From positions 1-64,000 of the forward strand of contig JAQTTG010000003.1 of NCBI GenBank assembly GCA_028710885.1: a stretch of DNA of 64,000 bases. Reading direction: 5' to 3'. Origin of the DNA: Sulfuricurvum sp. (lineage in GTDB: Bacteria > Campylobacterota > Campylobacteria > Campylobacterales > Sulfurimonadaceae). Positions within the stretch are counted from its first letter, which is position 1, and each line of letters begins with the position of its first letter. The notes under the pieces were generated by a model. It was given only the letters and a program-made list of their open reading frames with translations. It did no database searches and was not told the DNA's origin. Both the position numbers and the translations under genes were made by a program. Shown piece after piece: positions 15,993-24,471 of this stretch.

Positions 15993-16443
15993 TTTTCCCT
16001 CCTGATTTTGTTTCGAGTTGAATTGGCCCGATGACCATCGATTTGTCAATCGCTTTGAGCATATCGTAGATGGTGAGAAGTCCGATGCTTGTTCCGGTGA
16101 GAGCTTCCATCTCAACTCCGGTTTGACCACTGAGCTTTGCTGTGACGATAAGTTTAAAGCCCGGAAGCGAGGGGAGTTCCTCAATATCACAATGTACTCC
16201 ACTGAGGTTCAGCGGGTGACACATGGGGATGAGGTCAGATGTTTTTTTTGTCCCCATAATTGCTGCGATGACCGCTGTTTGTAGAACGGGCCCTTTTTTA
16301 GCAGTTTGGTTCACTACAGCATTGAATGCATCAGGGCTCATTGTAATGAGTCCACTAGCAATGGCGACACGAGAGGTGGTGTTTTTATCTGAAACATCGA
16401 CCATTTTTGGACGGTCTCGTTCATCTAAATGTGTTATATGCAT
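15958..16443 (-). CDS. moaC: Cyclic pyranopterin monophosphate synthase MoaC
   Basis: A 161-residue enzyme of molybdenum-cofactor synthesis that, with MoaA, converts GTP to cyclic pyranopterin monophosphate. Diagnostic motifs are present: ARREVVF-like region VASGLITMS, the [30 protein letters not shown] block, [20 protein letters not shown](L)KAIDK and GGKSG at the end. The length is typical. A TATAAT box lies upstream on the minus strand. It overlaps the following gene by 35 bases. It probably supplies the cofactor needed by the molybdoenzyme at 7.2 kb. Confidence 0.96.
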   Translation of the reverse strand: MHITHLDERDRPKMVDVSDKNTTSRVAIASGLITMSPDAFNAVVNQTAKKGPVLQTAVIAAIMGTKKTSDLIPMCHPLNLSGVHCDIEELPSLPGFKLIVTAKLSGQTGVEMEALTGTSIGLLTIYDMLKAIDKSMVIGPIQLETKSGGKSGDYQRNNSKA

Positions 16444-16471
16444 TTTTATTCTTTTAAATAGTCTTTTGCTT

Positions 16472-16477
16472 ATTATA
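16472..16477 (-). promoter_or_regulatory. Candidate -10 box of moaC
   Basis: TATAAT on the minus strand, 29 bases before the moaC ATG, with T-rich DNA between. No convincing -35 box. Confidence 0.4.
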
Positions 16478-16560
16478 GCTAAGAGTAGTAAATTGAGTAT
16501 TGATTAAAAAATAATCATAGTTAAGATAAAAATTGGGCTATAGTTTTGTCATGAGATTTC

Positions 16561-16660
16561 GGTGATGCTGAGGGTAGCATGTAAGTCCAAAATCCTCATA
16601 CCTCCTTCAAAGCATAGGATTGCCATATATTTGCTCGAAAGCAAACTGCAATCCTTTTTT
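16561..16660 (+). ncRNA. Possible structured leader RNA ending in a terminator
   Basis: A terminator-like element is clear: AGGATTGC (16616-16623) pairs with GCAATCCT (16648-16655), with an inner TTTGC/GCAAA stem, followed by six T (16655-16660), 35 bases before the PDC-sensor start. Upstream, GGT and TGAGG (16561-16573) can pair with CCTCA and ACC (16594-16602). AATCCT at 16591-16596 could instead pair with AGGATT of the terminator. This mutually exclusive pairing is what a riboswitch or attenuator would show. No known riboswitch class is recognised. Confidence 0.45.
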
Positions 16661-16694
16661 AATACAAATGAAAATCAAAAGGGGAAAAATAACA

Positions 16695-17576
16695 ATGCAA
16701 GATCTAGTACGAAGCTATACTGCTAATGCCCCATTAATACAAAAATTTATTCTAACTACATTGGGAAATGTAAGCCTTAAATCATTGAATGTTCAGCTGG
16801 TTGAGAGACTGTATAAAACATTTCCGAGCTTAGAACTGCTGTATAAATGCGATGAGGGGTTTGTTCAAAACTCGCCCAATATTTATATCAATCACGAGGA
16901 GATTCATCATATCGGGGTAGATCGCGTATATTTAGTGGATGAAGTTGCGATTCAAAAAGGGTATTATATTAGTGAACCTTACATCTCTACTGCTACACGT
17001 CATTTATGCATTACGGTTGTGTATGCGGTAGGGGATGGATATCTTTTTTTTGATTTTCGGCTTCGTAAATTACTTGAACGGTTTGATCTGATTGAAAAAA
17101 ATAATCTTTTTAAATATATGAACCGATCATCGTATGCGATTATCGGAGGCGGGTTGCTTTTTTTCGGGATATTTGTAGTGCTGTACGGATTTTATACCTT
17201 TGCAGGCTATTTACTTGCGGAAGAACCTCTTAATATCGATGCGGTATTTAAACCGATTATCGCCTTGACACTGGGTTTAGCTGTATATGATCTCGGTAAA
17301 ACGATCTTTGAACAGGAAGTCTTGCCACGGACGCAGCATGTGAGCGAGGCATTTAATGCCAAAACATTACTTAATTTTTCAGTTTCTATTATCATCGCAT
17401 TATTGATTGAAGCATTATTGGTTGTTTTTAAAATCTCTATCCATAATTACAAAGATTTGCCGTATGCTTCGACGTTGATCGCGGCATTGGCATTTTTATT
17501 ATTAGTCTTTGCTGTGTTTATTTATTTGGTTCGCAAAAGCGAGAAAGAGCCTCTTGATACTCGTGGGGATGGTTGA
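16695..17576 (+). CDS. PDC-sensor-like membrane protein
   Basis: A 293-residue protein. Residues 1-140 resemble a PDC (Cache-like) sensor domain, with the characteristic DEVAIQKGYYISEPYISTATRHLCITVVYAV. About four TM helices follow (near 145-168, 180-205, 215-240 and 255-280). No output domain is present, so it may sense a small ligand and act through a partner. I start at ATG 16695, after AAAGGGG, because the longer frame would run through the terminator hairpin. The 3' end overlaps mobA by 59 bases on the opposite strand. Confidence 0.72.
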   Translation: MQDLVRSYTANAPLIQKFILTTLGNVSLKSLNVQLVERLYKTFPSLELLYKCDEGFVQNSPNIYINHEEIHHIGVDRVYLVDEVAIQKGYYISEPYISTATRHLCITVVYAVGDGYLFFDFRLRKLLERFDLIEKNNLFKYMNRSSYAIIGGGLLFFGIFVVLYGFYTFAGYLLAEEPLNIDAVFKPIIALTLGLAVYDLGKTIFEQEVLPRTQHVSEAFNAKTLLNFSVSIIIALLIEALLVVFKISIHNYKDLPYASTLIAALAFLLLVFAVFIYLVRKSEKEPLDTRGDG

Positions 17577-18102
17577 GATTAGCAAACGCTTCTTCGTCGG
17601 AAAAATCGACGTAGCGAGTTTGGCGTGAACTAAGCAGTTTACCCAAACGGTGATCCCCCTCTCGGAGCATTCGTTCAAATTCTCCCAAAAGAGATCGGTG
17701 GTAAATGCCACAGAGGGGGTGAGTCCCTTCTGTGGTTTGAGCTATTACTGCATCCACATCATCACTATCTGCTTCAATCAATCGTGTAAACTCTCTCTCC
17801 CCAATAAATGGCGTATCGACGCTGAGTACCATGATGCGATCATTTTCCAACGCACGAAACATACTGACGAATCCTGCAGTCGGCGCATAATCGACCTCTG
17901 AGGGATCGAGGATGAAAGGGGCGCTGAAATCAAATTTGTCGGCAGTTTTGGTGGAGATAGCGACATGCTCAAAGAGTTTAGAGAGGCGGTCGTATTGAAA
18001 TTCGGCAAGGGAAGAAAACCCTCCAAACGGGAGAAGCGATTTGTCCTGTCCCATCCGAGAACTTTTCCCCCCTGCGAAGAGGACACAAGAGAGAGGAAAC
18101 AT
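17518..18102 (-). CDS. mobA: Molybdenum cofactor guanylyltransferase MobA
   Basis: A 194-residue nucleotidyltransferase that attaches GMP to molybdopterin, making the MGD form used by DMSO-reductase-family enzymes. The N-terminal signature LFAGGKSSRMGQDKSLLPFGG is followed by the metal-binding DTPFI segment and THPLCGIYHRSL. The length is typical. It overlaps the upstream gene's stop (TAATG) and converges with the PDC-sensor gene. It fits a genome relying on bis-MGD enzymes such as the one at 7.2 kb. Confidence 0.93.
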   Translation of the reverse strand: MFPLSCVLFAGGKSSRMGQDKSLLPFGGFSSLAEFQYDRLSKLFEHVAISTKTADKFDFSAPFILDPSEVDYAPTAGFVSMFRALENDRIMVLSVDTPFIGEREFTRLIEADSDDVDAVIAQTTEGTHPLCGIYHRSLLGEFERMLREGDHRLGKLLSSRQTRYVDFSDEEAFANLNHPHEYQEALSRFCEPNK

Positions 18103-18569
18103 TATTGAGCGAATGCTGCTGCGAGAATTTTATCCATACTTGGTTTCGCACCAGCTTGAAGATATTCGAGTACTAATGGGGAAAATTTATCGATCATACC
18201 AACATCCATACCTAGAACACTAAATTGAGAAGCGACTGTGCCTGTAGAGAGTAAACCTGCAGGTGCGGCAGCAAGAAGTGTTTTTGCTTGTGGAACTTGT
18301 TTTGTTAGAGCGGTGAAATCGGATGGTTTCATGTTTGCTTTTGCATCATTGATGATTGCTGCAGTTCCACCGACTGCTTGTGTCGGAGTGACACCGAGGG
18401 TTGTCGTTAGGTTACTAATAAGCGGATTAGAAACGAGTTTTGCATCCACAATCGGGGTAAGCGCTTGAGTCACCGGAGCAGCAGCTTGCATAGCTGATGC
18501 AAAATCAAATGCACTCGCATTTTGTAAAGTACCGAATAAAAGTAAAGAAGTGAGACAGACAGAGCGCAT
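18102..18569 (-). CDS. Secreted DUF2780-like protein
   Basis: A 155-residue exported protein (signal peptide 1-20, ending ASA), rich in Ala, Val and Thr. The layout NLTTTLGVTPTQAVGGTAAIINDAKANMKPSDFTALTKQVPQ ... VLEYLQAG resembles the DUF2780 (VcgC/VcgE) family of unknown function. No cysteines after the signal peptide. It is probably periplasmic or surface-exposed and shares a transcript with mobA by TAATG overlap, without an obvious functional link. Confidence 0.75.
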   Translation of the reverse strand: MRSVCLTSLLLFGTLQNASAFDFASAMQAAAPVTQALTPIVDAKLVSNPLISNLTTTLGVTPTQAVGGTAAIINDAKANMKPSDFTALTKQVPQAKTLLAAAPAGLLSTGTVASQFSVLGMDVGMIDKFSPLVLEYLQAGAKPSMDKILAAAFAQ

Positions 18570-18766
18570 AGGTAATCCTCAATAGGTGTATTTTAAAGTA
18601 TAGCAAATCAAAAATAGAATCATTATTATTTTTTGATTTAAAACTATTTTACTTTAAGAAAGTGTGTGAAAAGTAGTAATAAACAAATGTAGATGTTGAT
18701 TATTTATAACAGAAATAGCTAATGTCAGTAGATATAAGTAAATCTAGTGGACAGTTCCATTATTAG

Positions 18767-20041
18767 CTAAATGCCAATAATGGTTGCCGGATCAGTGATA
18801 TATCCCGTAATCGCTGAAGCGGCAGCGACGGCAGAGTTTGCCAAATAGACTTTCGATGAGCGTGAACCCATGCGACCGACGAAGTTACGATTGGTGGTTG
18901 CAACTGCCACTTCATTATCTCCTAAAATCCCCATGTATCCGCCCAAACACGCGCCGCAGGTCGGGTTGGAGACAACTCCGCCTGCATCGATGATGATATC
19001 CATATAGCCGAGTTTTGTCGCTTCACGTGCTATACGTTGTGTCCCCGGTGTGACGATGAGGCGAACATCGGGATGGACGCGCTTGCCTGCAAGGATTTCA
19101 GCGGCGATTTTGAGATCACTCAAGCGGCCGTTGGTGCAGCTGCCGATGAACGCTTGATCCACTTTGATTTTATCACTCACCGCTTGGCTGAGGCTGTGAC
19201 CGTTGGATGGCAAGAATGGATAAGCGATAACCGGTTCAAGATTGGCGACATCAATTTCGAGAACTTGTACATAGGTCGCGTCCTCATCGGAGTAATGAAT
19301 TTTCGGTTCGCGTGCGAGAGGTTTATCCGCCAAAAACTCTGCCGTGATTTCATCATATGCTACGATACCGCTTTTCGCTCCCGCTTCGATTGCCATATTG
19401 CACATTGAAAATCGATCATCCATCGTGAGGTAAGGGATGGTGCTTCCGACGAATTCGAGTGTACGGTAAAGAGCACCATCTACTCCGATCATGCGGATCA
19501 CTTCGAGGATGACGTCTTTACCAGTTGTGTATTTACCCGGTTTTCCGCTAAGGACGACTTTGATCGATTCAGGGACCTTGAACCAGTTGCCTCCGGTGAC
19601 CATTGCAAATGCGAGGTCGGTCGATCCCATCCCCGTAGAGAATGCGCCGAGTGCACCGTGAGTACAGGTATGTGAATCGGCACCGATGATAACGTCACCC
19701 GGAACAACCAACCCTTTTTCAGGGAGTAACGCATGTTCAATCCCCATGTCTTTTTCATCAAAAAAGTTTTTCATCGCGTGTTTTTTGGCAAAATCACGAC
19801 TTATGCGAGCTTGGTTTGCGGATGCGATATCTTTTGCAGGGATAAAGTGATCGAGGACGATTGAAAAGCCATCGGGATTCGCGAGCGCAGTGGCGCCTGA
19901 ATCTTCGAATGCTTTGATCGAAATCGGGGTGGTGATGTCGTTACCGATGACCATGTCGATAGGAGAACGGACGATTTCACCCGCATATACAGGATGCCCG
20001 ACATGCTCGGAGAATATTTTTTCTGTAATGGTTTGGCGCAT
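18767..20041 (-). CDS. leuC: 3-isopropylmalate dehydratase large subunit
   Basis: A 424-residue aconitase-family enzyme that isomerises 2- and 3-isopropylmalate in leucine synthesis. 4Fe-4S ligand cysteines appear in GSCTNGR (about 300) and NPTCGACLGG (about 360). GADSHTCTHGALGAFSTGMGSTD and VTPGTQRIAREA are further signatures. The length fits the shorter, archaeal/HACN-type LeuC subfamily. The small subunit leuD is not adjacent in this window. The gene appears monocistronic. Confidence 0.94.
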   Translation of the reverse strand: MRQTITEKIFSEHVGHPVYAGEIVRSPIDMVIGNDITTPISIKAFEDSGATALANPDGFSIVLDHFIPAKDIASANQARISRDFAKKHAMKNFFDEKDMGIEHALLPEKGLVVPGDVIIGADSHTCTHGALGAFSTGMGSTDLAFAMVTGGNWFKVPESIKVVLSGKPGKYTTGKDVILEVIRMIGVDGALYRTLEFVGSTIPYLTMDDRFSMCNMAIEAGAKSGIVAYDEITAEFLADKPLAREPKIHYSDEDATYVQVLEIDVANLEPVIAYPFLPSNGHSLSQAVSDKIKVDQAFIGSCTNGRLSDLKIAAEILAGKRVHPDVRLIVTPGTQRIAREATKLGYMDIIIDAGGVVSNPTCGACLGGYMGILGDNEVAVATTNRNFVGRMGSRSSKVYLANSAVAAASAITGYITDPATIIGI

Positions 20042-20094
20042 AAAATTACCTTTATAAGGGTCTAAATAATAGCGCGATTATACCATATAGACTC

Positions 20095-20601
20095 TTAGCG
20101 TTTCGGGATTAGTTTGATACTTTTTGGTCCACACGATTTACTTTTATCACTATCACACCCTTTTTTTCCGCCATCGCACATCTTAGGGGTATTGATGAAC
20201 TTCATATGATGTTGGTACATTCCGAGAAAGATGGGGAACTGTTTTTTTTGTTCATCGTTGAGGATTAGATAAATCGTATCAAACAAATCGATTTGTGCTT
20301 TGAGCATTTTTGCATCTGGAGAGTTGAGTGCATAGGTACCTGGGCTGAAATGACCCCCGTCAAACGCTTCAGTAGGGATAGTAGGCTCGAAAGAGCGGAC
20401 ATCTTTTTTGTACATATGTATGGCAGTCCGGATATCAGAATTGTCTTCGAGCTGCATTTGCTCAAGGGCATAGGAAATCGGCTCCAAGAGGGGAATCTGA
20501 GGATTTTGATTGCATCCTCCATTTCCGCATGCACTGGAGGGATTGCCACACGCGAAAGCAGCAGCACTAAAGAGGCTCAAAGCGAAAAGTAGAGGTTTCA
20601 T
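20095..20601 (-). CDS. Cysteine-rich periplasmic protein, Spy/CpxP-like
   Basis: A 168-residue exported protein (signal 1-17, ending AFA). The mature start is cysteine-rich (CGNPSSACGNGGC), and the end has CDGGKKGCDSDKSKSC, suggesting metal binding at both ends. The helical middle contains LNDEQKKQF, similar to the LTxxQ motif of Spy/CpxP proteins, and histidines (MYQHHMKF). A role in periplasmic metal sensing or protection is plausible given the adjacent TonB genes. It may be separately transcribed. Confidence 0.6.
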   Translation of the reverse strand: MKPLLFALSLFSAAAFACGNPSSACGNGGCNQNPQIPLLEPISYALEQMQLEDNSDIRTAIHMYKKDVRSFEPTIPTEAFDGGHFSPGTYALNSPDAKMLKAQIDLFDTIYLILNDEQKKQFPIFLGMYQHHMKFINTPKMCDGGKKGCDSDKSKSCGPKSIKLIPKR

Positions 20602-20690
20602 CGGAAACTCCTTTGTTAAAGTAGGATAATGATACCTCTGTATTTTATAAGAAAATATAAATTATCAAAGATAGTTTTTGTAGTTAACAT

Positions 20691-21404
20691 CTAACCGTTT
20701 TTGAGTTCAAAATTGAGAATCAAATTGATTTCCATCGGGAATGAATCAGCTATGTTTTTTGGAATATCGATTCCGGATGCAGTCGAAATAGCTGCTTTCA
20801 CTGCATTATGAAAAATATTTTCTCCGTTGAGTATGTTGATTGAGCTGATGGATCCGTTATCATTTAGGGTAAAACGAACCGCTACTTCTCCTTCCATTCC
20901 TCGTCGACGGGCTGCTGGAGGGTAGCGGAGATTGTTTTGGATGCTTGAGCGTAGAGAGGCTAAAAAGTGACGCTTTTCCGATGCGGTATCTGGTTTTGGT
21001 TCAGCTTTTGGAGCGGCTATCGGAGCGACAGAGACAGCCTGAACGGGTGAAGTGATCGCTGTTACTACGGGAGCAGGAGTTGCTGCTTGGAGTGCAGGTG
21101 TGATCGGTGTAGCTACAGGAATCGGCATCGGAGCAGGGGTGATTGATGTTTTGGGAATAGGTTTAGCCTGTTGGATTGGGGTCGGTGTGCTCTTTGTGAG
21201 CGGTTGTTGCTGGGTGGGTGCTATTGGCTGAGGCAACTGCACAGTGAGAGGGTGCTCTGTCGGTTGAAATGACATAATTTTAAACGGTATCCGCGTTACG
21301 GGAATGGGGTGATTCATTTGGGTGAGAACCCAAAAAGCCATCGACCCCATAAGAGCATGAAAGGCGAGTGAGAGGGCAAATGATTTGCGTGCTGGTGTTA
21401 TCAT
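20691..21404 (-). CDS. tonB: TonB energy-transducing protein
   Basis: A 237-residue TonB: one N-terminal TM helix (about 12-30, LSLAFHALMGSMAFWVLTQM), a long Pro/Ala/Thr-rich periplasmic stretch and a C-terminal TonB domain (about 145-237) with YPPAARRRGMEGEVAVRFTLNDNGSI. It links the ExbB/ExbD motor to outer membrane receptors. I choose the ATG at 21404, which overlaps the upstream stop as ATGA; the earlier ATG has no spacing to its Shine-Dalgarno. ExbB and ExbD lie 7 kb away in the divergent operon. Confidence 0.9.
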   Translation of the reverse strand: MITPARKSFALSLAFHALMGSMAFWVLTQMNHPIPVTRIPFKIMSFQPTEHPLTVQLPQPIAPTQQQPLTKSTPTPIQQAKPIPKTSITPAPMPIPVATPITPALQAATPAPVVTAITSPVQAVSVAPIAAPKAEPKPDTASEKRHFLASLRSSIQNNLRYPPAARRRGMEGEVAVRFTLNDNGSISSINILNGENIFHNAVKAAISTASGIDIPKNIADSFPMEINLILNFELKNG

Positions 21405-22051
21405 AGGTGTATCCATCCTTTAAAAATTGCTATCCCTACCCCTGCTAGGAGGATGGGGGCGGCGTGTTGGAGAACATTTCGATAATGGGAGAGGTGAATC
21501 AAACTCTCTTTGAGTATTTGCGTGAGAACAACCGAGAAAAAGAGAAACCACAACAGTGTTGCTCCAAGCCCGAATACGGCTCCATAGGCAAGTGACCAAA
21601 GAAGCGAATGCGAAGTAGCACTCAGTGTCATCATGGTGACGACAGGGGCGCAGATCGACATGGATAGGAGTGCACCTGTGATAAAGAGGGCGATGTTTCC
21701 TTGTGGGGTTTGCGGAGAGGTTGTGCAGCACGACGAAGAGGCTTTGAGTGAAAACCAGAGTCGTCCTGCGAGGATGAGGGTGATACTCCCCAACAGATAC
21801 CCCATTAACTCGGTATCGCTGATAAATGATTTGACCATACTCGCCCCCAAATAGGCGATAAGCGAGAGTGTCATGTAGCCACTGATACGCCCTAAACTAA
21901 TCGGCAGTAATACGCGAAGGCTTTGCTCACGTGTCGCACTGTTCGCCAAAAGAATAGGTGACAACAGCGGCATACAGGTGAGCATACACGCGGTTGCCCC
22001 ATACGAGAGGGCGACCAGAAAGAGCGATATTAACGCAAAGGAATCAGACAT
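21401..22051 (-). CDS. CcdA/TauE-like six-TM membrane protein
   Basis: A 216-residue inner membrane protein with about six TM helices. Cysteines sit in the first helix (TACMLTCMPLLSP) and in the fourth (SICAPVV), an arrangement like the CcdA/DsbD thiol-transfer proteins. General databases might place it in the TauE/SafE or UreH-like group. A short cytoplasmic loop has paired cysteines (SSCCTT), possibly metal-binding. It is the first gene of the tonB unit, divergent from the receptor operon across the four-half-site palindrome. It may be a permease or a reductant exporter. Confidence 0.65.
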   Translation of the reverse strand: MSDSFALISLFLVALSYGATACMLTCMPLLSPILLANSATREQSLRVLLPISLGRISGYMTLSLIAYLGASMVKSFISDTELMGYLLGSITLILAGRLWFSLKASSSCCTTSPQTPQGNIALFITGALLSMSICAPVVTMMTLSATSHSLLWSLAYGAVFGLGATLLWFLFFSVVLTQILKESLIHLSHYRNVLQHAAPILLAGVGIAIFKGWIHL

Positions 22052-22096
22052 GTAGACTCTTCTATTTTCATTTCTAAATTAGAATTATGAAGGATA

Positions 22097-22148
22097 AGTG
22101 TTACATTAGTGTTAATTTTATTTTTTAATTTAACACTAATGTAACACT
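22097..22148. promoter_or_regulatory. NikR-like operator: perfect 19-bp inverted repeat, four half-sites
   Basis: The left arm 22097-22115 (AGTGTTACATTAGTGTTAA) and right arm 22130-22148 are exact inverted complements separated by a 14-base AT spacer. Each arm carries two direct GTGTTA copies 5 bases apart. The inner pair fits GTGTTA(A)-N14-(T)TAACAC. The NikR motif reported for deltaproteobacteria is GTGTTAC-N13/14-GTAACAC. The site sits between the divergent tonB unit and the receptor operon, close enough to control both. Nickel control is inferred from the motif only. Confidence 0.7.
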
Positions 22149-22189
22149 GTTTTGAAACAATGCTGGCAATCAATCTTTAAGGAAGTTGA

Positions 22190-24469
22190 ATGAATAGTAT
22201 TAAATTATCTATTACAGCAGTATTAGCACTGTATGGATCGATGGCAACCGCTGAAGTGGTTGATTTGGGAGATGTGTCGATAAGTGCATCCAAGATCGAA
22301 CAATCAACACTGGAAGCTCCGGTAAATGTTACAGTTCTGACTGCAGATTCAATGGCGAAAACAAATACGCTGAGAATAGGGGATGCTTTAAATGCTAAAG
22401 TCCCTGGACTCTATATCCGAGGAGGTGCATTGGGTAATTCTAGACCGGGAGCGACTATGTCGATTTCTATGCGTGGGCAAGGAGGCGTATTAACTAAATC
22501 TGCAATATTGGTAGATGGGATGAATATGGCGGATGCGTATTCAGGTCAAGTGAACTGGTCAATGATCACGATGGATGATGTGGATCGTGTCGAAGTCGTA
22601 CCGGGGGTTGGATCTTCTTTGTATGGTAGTAATGCGATGGGTGGCGTTATTAGTATCACGACCAAATCACCGACCAAGGAAGAGATGTCGTTTAATATCG
22701 GAAAAGGATATGGTGATGCAGCGGGAGATCATGCGAGTGCGTTGTACCGCAATAAATTTAAAAATGGTTTGGGTGTTGTATTCGGGGTTTCTGAAAATTA
22801 TCGTGAAGGATATATCGCTGAGTATGTGACCAAAACGCCTACAGGAACACCTGCCGGTGGTGCCGTCGTTGTTAATGGGGCGACTCAAACCACTACAACA
22901 GCCGGAGCGACTACCTATATCGTAGGAGATAAAGGGACGAATGCTTCTATGGAGAAAAATATTCATGCCAAACTGTATTATGATCTTTCACCAACATCAA
23001 CGGTAAATGCCGGTTTTGCGTATTCTGATTCAGAGAGTTTGAATCGCGGCTATAACAGCTATTTGACCGATACGAGTGGAAATCCAATATTAATAGGAAC
23101 TACGGCGACAAGTCTCAATCTGAATGGTCAAGCAACTACGATTAAGGAGCAAGATTTTGCAGGTTCTATTCCAATGGGGAATACGGCATTGCGATATTTT
23201 GCAGGATACGATGGAAAAATCGGAGAGAGTAAGTTGAGCCTCAATTTTGGAAAAATAGATCGTGAGTATTGGAGCTCTGCTATCGGGGCAACGGCAACTC
23301 TTACCTCAGGTGCGGGAACCATGAATACGTCACCTAATAGTACAACCAATGCTTCGGCGCAACTAACCACCCCGATTGGTGATAGCCATTTATTGATTAC
23401 TGGGGTTGCGACGGAAGTTGGACGTCTTCATCAGAAAAAATATGCTGTTTCAAATTGGACGGATATGGATACCAAAACAGCGGAACTGGATCGTATCGAT
23501 GCAAGAAGTATGACTAACTCGCTATTTCTACAAGATCAAATCGTTGTGAATGATGATCTATTACTGTATGTAGGCGGACGGTATGATATGTGGAAAGCCG
23601 GAGGCGTTGGGGTGGTGACGACAGGCTCTGTTCCTGGGACATTTAATTATGATGATCGCAGTGAATCGGCATTTAGCCCAAAAGTTGCCGCCGTTTATAT
23701 GCTCAACAATCGAACATCAATCAAAAGTTCGATTGGGACAGGATTTCGTGCACCGACAAATTATTATCTCTTTGCAAACCCTACATTTTCAGGTAATGCC
23801 GCACCCAACGGAAAGATGATCTACTCGAATCCAAATTTAAAACCTGAAAAAGCAAAAGCGTTTGATCTTGGGGTGGAGTATCACTTTGTTGACGGGGGAA
23901 AAGCAATGGCTACCTGTTTTGCCACTAAAACTACGGATCTAATTTATCAGAAAATCACTAAAGTACCTCAATATACTGATCCGATTATCAATAAAGTAGT
24001 TGATTATATTGCACAGCAGGAAAATACCGGGGAAGCATTGGCAAAGGGAATTGAACTCTCAGGAGAGTATCCGTTAGCAGATTGGCTATCAGTAATGGGG
24101 AGCTATTCATATACCGATTCAAAGATTACGAAAGACAACACTAATACAGGAATGGTAGGAAAACGGGTCACTAATGTTCCAAAAGATATGGTGACATTGG
24201 CTTTTATGGCTGAAAGAGGGGATTGGTCGGGCGTATTGTCAGGACGACATATTGGAGAAGTGTATAGTAATAATGATAATTCCGATGTTGTAAAAGGGGT
24301 ATGGACGGGTTATAGCAAGTACACGGTGATTGATTTGAAAACCAATTATCAGATCAATAAAAATTTTATAGCAAGCCTAATGGTTGATAACCTGTTTGAT
24401 AAAGAATACTATGAGTATTACCGTATGCCGGGGCGTGGAGTTACGATTAATCTATCGGCGAATTTTTAA
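22190..24469 (+). CDS. TonB-dependent outer membrane receptor
   Basis: A 759-residue TonB-dependent receptor. Signal peptide 1-21; TonB-box-like VVDLGDVSISAS; plug domain about 40-155 (RIGDALNAKVPGLYIRGG, ILVDGMNMADAYSG, DRVEVVPGVGSSLYGSNAMGGVISI); then a 22-strand barrel ending in phenylalanine (SANF). The layout resembles receptors for metal chelates and vitamin B12. It is the first gene of a nine-gene operon behind the NikR-like operator, so a nickel chelate is the favoured cargo; siderophores or cobalamin are alternatives. Confidence 0.93.
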   Translation: MNSIKLSITAVLALYGSMATAEVVDLGDVSISASKIEQSTLEAPVNVTVLTADSMAKTNTLRIGDALNAKVPGLYIRGGALGNSRPGATMSISMRGQGGVLTKSAILVDGMNMADAYSGQVNWSMITMDDVDRVEVVPGVGSSLYGSNAMGGVISITTKSPTKEEMSFNIGKGYGDAAGDHASALYRNKFKNGLGVVFGVSENYREGYIAEYVTKTPTGTPAGGAVVVNGATQTTTTAGATTYIVGDKGTNASMEKNIHAKLYYDLSPTSTVNAGFAYSDSESLNRGYNSYLTDTSGNPILIGTTATSLNLNGQATTIKEQDFAGSIPMGNTALRYFAGYDGKIGESKLSLNFGKIDREYWSSAIGATATLTSGAGTMNTSPNSTTNASAQLTTPIGDSHLLITGVATEVGRLHQKKYAVSNWTDMDTKTAELDRIDARSMTNSLFLQDQIVVNDDLLLYVGGRYDMWKAGGVGVVTTGSVPGTFNYDDRSESAFSPKVAAVYMLNNRTSIKSSIGTGFRAPTNYYLFANPTFSGNAAPNGKMIYSNPNLKPEKAKAFDLGVEYHFVDGGKAMATCFATKTTDLIYQKITKVPQYTDPIINKVVDYIAQQENTGEALAKGIELSGEYPLADWLSVMGSYSYTDSKITKDNTNTGMVGKRVTNVPKDMVTLAFMAERGDWSGVLSGRHIGEVYSNNDNSDVVKGVWTGYSKYTVIDLKTNYQINKNFIASLMVDNLFDKEYYEYYRMPGRGVTINLSANF

Positions 24470-24471
24470 CC

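Noticed and set aside
16561-16602. Fluoride riboswitch (GGTGATG and CCTCATACCTCC look similar)
   Set aside because: The pairing order and the conserved core of the fluoride class are absent; kept only as an unclassified structured leader.
16620-16694. Longer start for the PDC-sensor gene (at 16620)
   Set aside because: The extension runs through the terminator-like hairpin at 16616-16660 and has no Shine-Dalgarno; the start at 16695 follows AAAGGGG.
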